A stretch of 64,000 nt of DNA from Mesorhizobium sp. 1M-11. Its GTDB lineage: Bacteria; Pseudomonadota; Alphaproteobacteria; Rhizobiales; Rhizobiaceae. Below, piece by piece: positions 1-6,431 of the stretch. The translations under genes and the position numbers were made by a program. Numbering within the stretch: the stretch's first letter is position 1; each line of letters begins with the position of its first letter. A model generated the notes under the pieces. It was not told the DNA's origin. It saw nothing but the letters and a program-made list of their open reading frames with translations, and did not search any database. The stretch covers positions 62,001-126,000 of the forward strand of contig NZ_LJSD01000001.1 in NCBI RefSeq assembly GCF_001303895.1. Reading direction: 5' to 3'.

Positions 1-212
1 TCATCGAACCGCTCAAGCTCGACAAACATCCCGAACTCAAGGAAATGGTCTTCGGCAATTACACCAAGATCGTCTATCTGGCGCAGACCGATGACAAGGT
101 CCTGCAGGAGAAAGCGAAGTGGGCAGCCGACTATCTGGGCCTCGACTATGAATATCGCTTCACCGGCTATGGCGATCTCGCGCCCGCGATCCTTTCGGCG
201 GCCGAACGCTGA
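1..212 (+). CDS. C-terminal end of a DUF1638-type protein (partial)
   Basis: The reading frame is open from the window edge (first full codon at base 3) to a TGA at 210-212, giving about 69 residues. The tail contains FGNYTKIVYLAQT followed by an amphipathic stretch and GLDYEYRFTGYGDL. This resembles the end of DUF1638 proteins, which are often encoded beside corrinoid methyltransferase genes. Function is not established. The location just upstream of folate and corrinoid genes fits that association, but the family call rests on remembered motif shape only. Confidence 0.5.
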   Translation, partial: IEPLKLDKHPELKEMVFGNYTKIVYLAQTDDKVLQEKAKWAADYLGLDYEYRFTGYGDLAPAILSAAER

Positions 213-331
213 TCATCTGCAGCGTCGCAATCGCTCGCCCGCTCCGTCGATATAGACTCCCCGATAGTTGGACTGGTTTTCCGTCACTCGTGCGAGCTAT
301 AACGCCGTCGTCGACGCACTGGGGACACGAC

Positions 332-907
332 ATGCATCTGCGCGCCTATGTAATCACCGTTGCCACCCTCCTGTTCGCCGGAAATGCTCTGGCGGACGGC
401 GTGGTGCAAAAATTGATCACGCCGGCGGACAAGGCGCGGCTGACCAAATATGACGAGACCCGCAAGGCAGCACTTGCCGAAGCCAGGGCCGGTCAACCAC
501 GCGAGGTAAAAGAACTCGACACGCTGCTCGCCCGCCCCCTGGTCACTTTCTCGGACAAGGATCTCACCGGCAACTGGCAATGCCGCACCATCAAGGCCGG
601 CGGACTCGGCCCGCTTGTCATCTACGGCTGGTTCAAGTGCCGCGTCACCGACGACGGCTCCGGCTGGGCGCTGGAAAAGACCACCGGCTCCCAGCGCACC
701 AAGGGTCGTTTCTATGACGACGGCGAGAAGCGCGCGATCTATCTGGGCTCTGGTTTCGTCGCAGGCGAGAAGGCGCAACGCTATGGCACTGGCCCCAAGA
801 CCGACCAGGTCGGTTATGCCTTCCGCACCGGACCGAACGCCTGGCGTGTCGAATTTCCGGCGCCCTACTATGAATCCAAACTCGACATCATCGAATTCAA
901 ACGCTGA
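332..907 (+). CDS. DUF4893-like secreted protein
   Basis: A 191-residue protein. The start was chosen at ATG 332 because it gives a clean signal peptide (MHLRAYVITVATLLFAGNALA, likely cleavage after ALA); an upstream in-frame start at 290 would bury it. The mature part has conserved aromatic/Gly blocks such as LTGNWQCRTIK, YGWFKCRV and FPAPYYESKLDIIEF, as in DUF4893 proteins. Function unknown, probably periplasmic. It appears monocistronic: a 119-base gap lies upstream and 133 bases downstream. Confidence 0.65.
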   Translation: MHLRAYVITVATLLFAGNALADGVVQKLITPADKARLTKYDETRKAALAEARAGQPREVKELDTLLARPLVTFSDKDLTGNWQCRTIKAGGLGPLVIYGWFKCRVTDDGSGWALEKTTGSQRTKGRFYDDGEKRAIYLGSGFVAGEKAQRYGTGPKTDQVGYAFRTGPNAWRVEFPAPYYESKLDIIEFKR

Positions 908-1040
908 TCGATCTTGGTTCTTGAACAACGCTGACATAAAGGATTAACCGGCTCGGCCGAGGGTATTTTGACTGGGGACTGAACTTGCGACCGCTGCAAC
1001 TGCGCACGCGGCCAAGCTCTAAGAGGCTGGACTTCCAAGG

Positions 1041-1820
1041 ATGAACGAGGCTGCAGACACGGCACCCGTCGTCGTCGTCACCGAAGGCGGCGACCATATC
1101 TGGGCGATCGTCAATGCCATTGCCGACCGTTTCACAAACGTCACCGTCATCCTTGAGACGCCTATCTCCAAATGGTCGCTGCTTAAGCGCCGCGCCGTGC
1201 GGCAAGGTTGGGTCTCCGTTTTCGGTCAGATCGGCACCATGCTGCTGGTGCGACTCGGCAAGCGTTTCGGTACTGCGCATGCCGAAGAGATCGCGACCGA
1301 ATACAATCTCAAGACTCAGCCAAAGCCGGGCCAGGACATCGTGCACGTGCCCTCCGCCAACGCGCCGGAGGCGATCAAGGCTATAACCGACATCAAGCCA
1401 GGCGTCGTATTGCTTGCCGGATGCCGTGTGCTGACGAGCGAGACATTGGCTTCCATCCCCTGCCCCGTCATCAACTATCACGCGGGCATCAATCCAAAAT
1501 ACCGCGGCATGAACGGCGCTTACTGGGCGCTGGTGAACAATGACGTCGAGAATTTTGGTACAACCGTTCACCTCGTCGATGCCGGTGTCGACACCGGCGC
1601 AGTGCTGCGCCACACGCGCGGCAAGCCTGGTCGCGGCGATACCATCTCGTCCTATCCACTGCGCCAGGCTGCGATTTCGCGCGACGCCTGCGTCGATGTG
1701 GTCGAGAAGGTTCTGGCCGGCCGCATCGACCCCTTCGATCCCGGCCTGCCCTCTCAAATCTGGTTTCATCCGACGGTCTGGTCCTATGTGTGGACCGGCA
1801 TACGCCGCGGCATCTGGTAG
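1041..1820 (+). CDS. formyltransferase-fold protein (10-formyl-THF dependent type)
   Basis: A 259-residue protein with the formyl_trans_N fold. The block INYHAGINPKYRG near residue 150 matches the Asn-x-His catalytic region of formyltransferases (compare NxHxSLLPxYRG in Fmt/PurN), and VDAGVDTG downstream carries the catalytic Asp region. It lacks an Fmt C-terminal tRNA-binding domain, so it is not a standard methionyl-tRNA formyltransferase. Acceptor unknown; sugar-nucleotide amines or small amines are possible. It is followed after 53 bases by a desaturase and sits beside folate enzymes, so use of 10-formyl-THF is plausible. Confidence 0.75.
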   Translation: MNEAADTAPVVVVTEGGDHIWAIVNAIADRFTNVTVILETPISKWSLLKRRAVRQGWVSVFGQIGTMLLVRLGKRFGTAHAEEIATEYNLKTQPKPGQDIVHVPSANAPEAIKAITDIKPGVVLLAGCRVLTSETLASIPCPVINYHAGINPKYRGMNGAYWALVNNDVENFGTTVHLVDAGVDTGAVLRHTRGKPGRGDTISSYPLRQAAISRDACVDVVEKVLAGRIDPFDPGLPSQIWFHPTVWSYVWTGIRRGIW

Positions 1821-1873
1821 GCCAGAGGCCTCCTTCCGTTTACGCTGCGGCACGACGGCATTACACTTCACCT

Positions 1874-2782
1874 ATGGCTGAGATCGACCACAGGCAGATC
1901 ATTGCATCCCTCTCGGTCGAGGATCGACGCGATCTGACCGAAAAACAGGACGCGCCCGGTGTGCTGCGGCTCGTGCTCCATGGCGGACTGATCGTGCTGC
2001 TTGCCGCCCTCATACTGTTCCAGGTTCCATTCTGGCCTGTGCTGATGCCGCCGCTCGGCATCTTCATCGTCTTCCTGTTCACGCTGCTTCACGAGACGAT
2101 CCACGAGACGGCATTTCGCACCGAACGCCTGAACCGCATGGCCGCCGCCGTTTCCGGCTTCCTCATCCTGCTGCCGCCAGCCTGGTTCCGCTATTTCCAT
2201 TTCGCCCATCATCGCTACACGCACGATCCGGACAACGATCCGGAACTGATGAGCCCGAAGCCCGAGACAATCGCGCAGTATCTGCGCTACCTGTCCGGCT
2301 GGCCTTATTGGAGTGGCATGGTCAAGGTCATCGCCATCAATGCTTCCGGCCGCAACGATGATTCCTTCGTGCCGGAAAAAGGTCGTGCCAAGGTTATCTC
2401 GGAGGCACGATGGTTTCTGGGCCTTTACGCCCTGTTGTTGGCCGGCTCTCTGCTCTTGCAATCGACGGCGCTGCTGTGGGTATGGATCGTGCCGGTGCTT
2501 ATCGGTCAGCCCTTCCTGCGGGCTTACCTCCTGGCCGAGCACACACGCTGCCCGCATGTTGCCAACATGCTCGAAAACACGCGCACCACTTTCACCACGG
2601 CCATCGTACGTTTCGTGGCGTGGAACATGCCCTACCACGCCGAGCATCACTCCTATCCGGCAGTGCCCTTCCACCGCCTGCCGCGTTTTCACGAAATCAT
2701 CGCCGAGCATTTGCGCTCGACGGAACGTGGCTATGTGCGTTTCCATCGCAAGCTCGTGAGCGATTTCAGCAAGCACGACTAG
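1874..2782 (+). CDS. membrane fatty acid desaturase family protein
   Basis: A 302-residue integral membrane protein of the fatty acid desaturase (PF00487) family, a di-iron oxygen-dependent enzyme. All three histidine boxes are visible: HETIH (73-77), HFAHH with a further His at 117 (109-117), and HAEHH (255-259), plus AEHT at 222. Hydrophobic segments lie around 31-70, 94-105 and 183-215. ATG 1874 was chosen because the domain starts there; the frame extends upstream but overlaps the formyltransferase gene. Substrate unknown: it could act on fatty acyl chains or a small hydrophobic compound. Confidence 0.85.
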   Translation: MAEIDHRQIIASLSVEDRRDLTEKQDAPGVLRLVLHGGLIVLLAALILFQVPFWPVLMPPLGIFIVFLFTLLHETIHETAFRTERLNRMAAAVSGFLILLPPAWFRYFHFAHHRYTHDPDNDPELMSPKPETIAQYLRYLSGWPYWSGMVKVIAINASGRNDDSFVPEKGRAKVISEARWFLGLYALLLAGSLLLQSTALLWVWIVPVLIGQPFLRAYLLAEHTRCPHVANMLENTRTTFTTAIVRFVAWNMPYHAEHHSYPAVPFHRLPRFHEIIAEHLRSTERGYVRFHRKLVSDFSKHD

Positions 2783-2888
2783 GCAGCTATTTTCAGGGCC
2801 GCTGCAGGGTGCCTCGAACCCGCAGGCGCTCTATCGTTTTGCGACATTCGAGCGCGTCGTTTTTGAAGGCGCGCGCGTCGTCTGATGA

Positions 2889-2909
2889 GAAGCGGGGTAT
2901 TCCCGCTTC
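2889..2909. repeat. stem-loop upstream of the PF13769 gene
   Basis: Perfect 8-bp arms (GAAGCGGG / CCCGCTTC) with a 5-base loop in the 162-base gap between the desaturase and the next operon. No U-tract follows, so it is a weak terminator candidate; it may be an mRNA 5' structure or an operator. Confidence 0.35.
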
Positions 2910-2944
2910 CGGCAATGCTTCAACCATAGAAGGAATACTGACAA

Positions 2945-3247
2945 ATGGCCGATCTGATCGTCGTTTACTGGCGCGACATTCCCGCCCAGGTCATCGTCAA
3001 GAAGGGCCGGCAGAACGCCAAGCGCGAACTGCCGCTGCGCTTCACCGAAGCGATAGACATGGCCGCGATGCGTTCCGGCGCTGCCGAGACCGACGCCTAT
3101 CTTGCTGAATGGCGCAAGGCGGACCCCGTTCCGGTTGGCGACGACCTCGAGGCGGAAGCGGAAAAGGCCACGGCAGCTATCGATGCGGACTATAGCCGGG
3201 AGCGGCTGGTCGCTCTCGCCAAGGCAGGCGGCAAGGAAAATGTCTGA
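2945..3247 (+). CDS. PF13769 'virulence factor' family protein in a one-carbon operon
   Basis: A 100-residue soluble protein starting MADLIVVYWRDIPAQVIVK, the recognisable start of the Virulence_fact family (PF13769) of Brucella and rhizobia. The C-terminal half is acidic and helical. An RBS (GAAGGAAT) lies about 10 bases before ATG 2945. Its stop overlaps the start of the MTHFR C-terminal-type gene by 8 bases, so the two are translationally coupled and it heads the folate operon. The family label says nothing about mechanism; the context points to a role in one-carbon or corrinoid metabolism rather than virulence. Confidence 0.8.
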   Translation: MADLIVVYWRDIPAQVIVKKGRQNAKRELPLRFTEAIDMAAMRSGAAETDAYLAEWRKADPVPVGDDLEAEAEKATAAIDADYSRERLVALAKAGGKENV

Positions 3248-3890
3248 CACCCAGCCGACACCGAACGCAGGATCAAACAACAGCGCTGCGGGAGCACCCG
3301 CCGGTAGTTCTGGCGTTACCCAGGCGACGCTGGTGCGCAAGGCGGCACCGAAAAGCGACTACAAGCCCGCCGACGTGTCGCCACAACGGCGCGTGCAGCG
3401 ATCTTATTCGGTACGGCTCTGGGCGATCCGCCATTCGAAGTTGCTGGAATGGTTCTACAGCCGCTTTGCCGATGCCTTCCTGCTGCTACACCCGCTTTGG
3501 AAAGGCATCGGCTATGGCCGCGTCGAGGCGCCGGTTAAATTCGTCGAAAAACACGTGAAAGGCTTCATGTTCGACTGCCGCATGTGCGGCCAATGCATCC
3601 TCTCCTCCACCGGCATGTCCTGCCCGATGAACTGTCCCAAGCAGCTGCGCAACGGCCCCTGCGGGGGTGTGCGTGCCAACGGCAATTGCGAAGTCGAACC
3701 GGATATGCCCTGCGTCTGGGTCAAGGCTTGGGAAGGCTCACGCAACATGAACAATGGCGACGCCATCCTCAACGTACAGAAGCCGGTCGACCAGTCGCTG
3801 CGGGAAACCTCCGCCTGGCTGCGCGTCACAGCACAGGCGGCTGCCACGCGCGATGCCGCCAAGAGCGCCAACACTGGAGCCTCCGCATGA
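3240..3890 (+). CDS. methylenetetrahydrofolate reductase C-terminal-type cysteine protein
   Basis: A 216-residue protein. Residues 1-50 are low-complexity and probably disordered; 51-100 are basic and aromatic. Residues 113-158 carry eight cysteines in CRMCGQC, SCPMNC, GPCGGV, GNC and MPC blocks, the signature of the MTHFR C-terminal domain (PF12225), likely to hold an Fe-S cluster or zinc. In acetogens this domain partners MetF-type reductases. ATG 3240 overlaps the previous gene, and the stop overlaps the next ATG (3887), so all three are translationally coupled. I infer it is an electron-transfer or assembly partner of the adjacent reductase. Confidence 0.8.
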   Translation: MSDTQPTPNAGSNNSAAGAPAGSSGVTQATLVRKAAPKSDYKPADVSPQRRVQRSYSVRLWAIRHSKLLEWFYSRFADAFLLLHPLWKGIGYGRVEAPVKFVEKHVKGFMFDCRMCGQCILSSTGMSCPMNCPKQLRNGPCGGVRANGNCEVEPDMPCVWVKAWEGSRNMNNGDAILNVQKPVDQSLRETSAWLRVTAQAAATRDAAKSANTGASA

Positions 3891-4987
3891 CACCGCCGCG
3901 TCCGCCTCAGCGCGACGAAAACCCCGCTGGCATCCATCTTCCGCTGGAGCCCCAGCCCGGCCACTCCTCACGCGGCCGCCTGGAACGCGTGCTGCGCCGC
4001 GGCGAATTTGCGGTGACAACCGAGCTCAATCCGCCCGACAGCGCCGACCCGGAAGACGTCTACAACCGTGCCAAGGTGTTTGACGGCTGGGTCGACGCGA
4101 TCAATGCCGTCGATGCCTCGGGCGCCAACTGCCACATGTCGTCCGTCGGCATCTGCGCGCTGTTGACCCGCATGGGTTACGCCCCGGTCATGCAGATCGC
4201 CTGCCGCGACAAGAACCGCATCGCCATCCAGGGCGACGTTCTGGGCGGTGCCGCCATGGGCGTCGCCAACATTCTGTGCCTCACCGGCGACGGCGTGCAG
4301 GCGGGTGATCAACCGGGCGCCAAGCCGGTGTTCGATCTCGATTCCATGTCACTCCTCGAAACCGTCCGCATCATGCGCGACAATGGAAAATTCCTTTCGG
4401 GCCGCAAGCTGACGACGCCGCCGCAGGTCTTCCTCGGCGCAGCGATCAACCCCTTCGCACCGCCTTATGACTTCCGCCCGATCCATCTCGGCAAGAAAAT
4501 CGCCGCCGGTGCGCAGTTCGTGCAGAGCCAGTACTGCTTCGACGTGCCGATGTTCAAAACCTTCATGCAGAAAGCGCGCGATCTCGGCCTGACCGAAAAG
4601 GTCTTCATCCTCGTCGGCGTCGGGCCGCTGGCCTCGGCCAAGACGGCGAAATGGATCCGTTCCAACGTACCGGGCATCCATATCCCCGATTCCATCATCA
4701 AGCGCCTCGAAGGCGCCGAGGACCAGAAAGCCGAAGGCAAGAAGATCTGCATCGATATCATCAATGAAGTGAAGGAAATCCCAGGCGTTTCCGGCGTCCA
4801 TGTGATGGCCTATCGCCAGGAGGAGTATGTCGCCGAGATCGTCGACGAATCGGGCGTGCTCAAAGGCCGCCAGCCCTGGAAACGCGAGACCCGGGCCGAC
4901 GATGCGCTGGTTGCCGAGCGCCTCGGCCACATCCTGCAAGACGACGTCACCGAAACACAGGTCGACATGGTGAAGACCGCGCATTGA
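3887..4987 (+). CDS. methylenetetrahydrofolate reductase (MetF-like)
   Basis: A 366-residue TIM-barrel flavoprotein. Recognisable parts are FAVTTELNPP near the N-terminus (the catalytic-Glu strand of MTHFR), NILCLTGDGVQAGDQPGAKPVFDLDSM (the FAD and folate region) and AQFVQSQYCFDVPMF (the conserved substrate-site block). It interconverts 5,10-methylene-THF and 5-methyl-THF. Because it is coupled to an MTHFR_C-type protein and followed by a methyl-THF:corrinoid methyltransferase, it may work in the oxidative direction, disposing of methyl groups, rather than for methionine synthesis. That direction is inference. Confidence 0.88.
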   Translation: MTPPRPPQRDENPAGIHLPLEPQPGHSSRGRLERVLRRGEFAVTTELNPPDSADPEDVYNRAKVFDGWVDAINAVDASGANCHMSSVGICALLTRMGYAPVMQIACRDKNRIAIQGDVLGGAAMGVANILCLTGDGVQAGDQPGAKPVFDLDSMSLLETVRIMRDNGKFLSGRKLTTPPQVFLGAAINPFAPPYDFRPIHLGKKIAAGAQFVQSQYCFDVPMFKTFMQKARDLGLTEKVFILVGVGPLASAKTAKWIRSNVPGIHIPDSIIKRLEGAEDQKAEGKKICIDIINEVKEIPGVSGVHVMAYRQEEYVAEIVDESGVLKGRQPWKRETRADDALVAERLGHILQDDVTETQVDMVKTAH

Positions 4988-5028
4988 ACATGCACGACGA
5001 CATCATTGGCTTGATCCACATCAGAAAC

Positions 5029-5050
5029 GATATAAAGAAGTCTTTATATC
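5029..5050. promoter_or_regulatory. palindromic operator candidate before the corrinoid methyltransferase gene
   Basis: GATATAAAGA and TCTTTATATC form perfect 10-bp inverted arms around a 2-base centre, ending 15 bases before the start codon and immediately before the RBS. The AT-rich site stands out in GC-rich DNA. It resembles, from memory, palindromes bound by ArsR-family SahR/SamR-type regulators of the methionine/SAM cycle. Its closeness to the RBS suggests repression or an overlapping promoter. I saw no second copy in the window. Confidence 0.6.
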
Positions 5051-5065
5051 CGGAGGGAGTTTGAA

Positions 5066-6037
5066 ATGACCCGCACCATCGTCGCTTCGGCGACCCGCGA
5101 AATCGTCATCGGTTTCGACCAGCCCTTCTGCGTCATCGGCGAACGCATCAACCCGACCGGCCGCAAGAAGCTGGCCGCGGAGATGCAGGCCGGCAATTTC
5201 GAGACGGTCATCAAGGACGCGCTGGAGCAGGCTGCCTGCGGCGCCACCATGCTGGATGTCAATGCGGGCGTGACCGCCGTCGATCCCAATGCCACGGAGC
5301 CAGCACTTCTGGTTCAGACCCTGGAAATCGTGCAGGGCCTCGTCGACTTGCCACTCTCGATCGACTCCTCCGTCACCGCTGCGATCGAAGCCGGCCTTAA
5401 AGTCGCCAAGGGTCGCCCGCTGGTGAATTCCGTCACCGGCGAGGAAGAGAAGCTGGAAGCCATCCTGCCGCTGGTGAAGAAATATGACGTGCCGGTGGTG
5501 GCCATTTCAAACGATGAAACGGGCATTTCGATGGATCCGGATGTGCGCTTCGCCGTGGCCAAGAAGATCGTCGAACGCGCCATGGATTACGGCATCAAGC
5601 CGCAGGATGTCGTCGTCGATCCGCTGGTCATGCCGATCGGCGCGCTGGGTGATGCCGGCCGTCAGGTCTTTGCGCTGCTGCGCCGCCTGCGCGAGGAGCT
5701 GAAAGTGAATACGACCTGCGGCCTTTCCAACATCTCCTTCGGCCTGCCGCACCGCCATGGCATCAACGCCGGCTTCATCCCGATGGTGATCGGCGCAGGC
5801 ATGACCTCTGCGATCATGAATCCGGTCCGTCCTCAGGAAATGGAGGCGGTTCGCGCCGCCAATGTGCTGAACGGCACCGACAAGGACTGCATGACCTGGA
5901 TCAAGACCTACAAGGACTACAAGCCGGGTGAACATGCCGCCCCCGCGCCGGTGGCAGTCAATGCCCCTGGCGATGCCGGCGCGGCTGCAGGCGGACGCCG
6001 CCGCGGTGGACGCGAGGCAAGAAGAGCAGCCGGATAA
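5066..6037 (+). CDS. methyltetrahydrofolate:corrinoid methyltransferase (pterin-binding family)
   Basis: A 323-residue pterin-binding TIM barrel. Visible blocks are VIGERINPTGR near the N-terminus, MLDVNAGV, LPLSIDSSV, VVDPLVMPIG and CGLSNISFGLPHR, all typical of MeTr/AcsE-like and MtgA-like proteins that move a methyl group between corrinoid and THF. A strong RBS (GGAGGGAG) precedes ATG 5066. The last 35 residues are an Ala/Pro-rich linker ending in a basic Arg-rich tail. It lacks a cobalamin domain, so it needs a separate corrinoid protein, probably encoded upstream of the window. It is 78 bases after the reductase and may have its own promoter at the 5029-5050 palindrome. Confidence 0.88.
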   Translation: MTRTIVASATREIVIGFDQPFCVIGERINPTGRKKLAAEMQAGNFETVIKDALEQAACGATMLDVNAGVTAVDPNATEPALLVQTLEIVQGLVDLPLSIDSSVTAAIEAGLKVAKGRPLVNSVTGEEEKLEAILPLVKKYDVPVVAISNDETGISMDPDVRFAVAKKIVERAMDYGIKPQDVVVDPLVMPIGALGDAGRQVFALLRRLREELKVNTTCGLSNISFGLPHRHGINAGFIPMVIGAGMTSAIMNPVRPQEMEAVRAANVLNGTDKDCMTWIKTYKDYKPGEHAAPAPVAVNAPGDAGAAAGGRRRGGREARRAAG

Positions 6038-6070
6038 GTCGTGATCGTCTTGGCCAACCCCGTCCGGCGT

Positions 6071-6352
6071 TCAATCTTCGGCCCTGGTGCTCCCGAGCAC
6101 CAGATTGAAGACGAACACGCCGACACAGCCCCCTACGATGCCGGAGAGCAACATCCAGGCAACGCTTGCAGCATCATTGGGACGCGACGGGAACAGGTAA
6201 ACAATGGTGGCTGTCGAAGCGATGATCGCGGCCGCAAGATAATGCGGATACCGGGTCCAGCTCCCTTTGGTGATGCGGACCGCAAGCATGCCTGTGGAGA
6301 TCGCCGACAGAGCGGACGGAAGCAGGGCAAGCAGCGAAAAGTCCGGCTTCAT
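6071..6352 (-). CDS. small integral membrane protein, unknown
   Basis: A 93-residue protein with three or four hydrophobic segments (LALLPSALSAISTG, YLAAAIIASTATIVYLF, ASVAWMLLSGIVGGCVGVFVFNLVLG). ATG 6352 was chosen; an in-frame TTG lies two codons upstream. An AAAAGG sequence about 11 bases before ATG could serve as RBS. It is antisense between two one-carbon genes and breaks the operon. No family recognised. Confidence 0.6.
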   Translation of the reverse strand: MKPDFSLLALLPSALSAISTGMLAVRITKGSWTRYPHYLAAAIIASTATIVYLFPSRPNDAASVAWMLLSGIVGGCVGVFVFNLVLGSTRAED

Positions 6353-6431
6353 CGGCAAATGCGCCTTTTGGTCAGACCCTGCCTCTACCCGATTTTCGCC
6401 AATGCTGCGTTAACATGATGGTGTCTGAGCG

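Noticed and set aside
284-937. 217-codon minus-strand frame opposite the DUF4893-like gene
   Set aside because: The plus-strand product has a clean signal peptide and family motifs; the minus-strand frame has none.
6070-6109. Imperfect hairpin (TTCAAT ... ATTGAA with inner CTGGTGCT/AGCACCAG) as a terminator
   Set aside because: It lies inside the end of the small membrane-protein gene and has no U-tract, so it could be coincidence.
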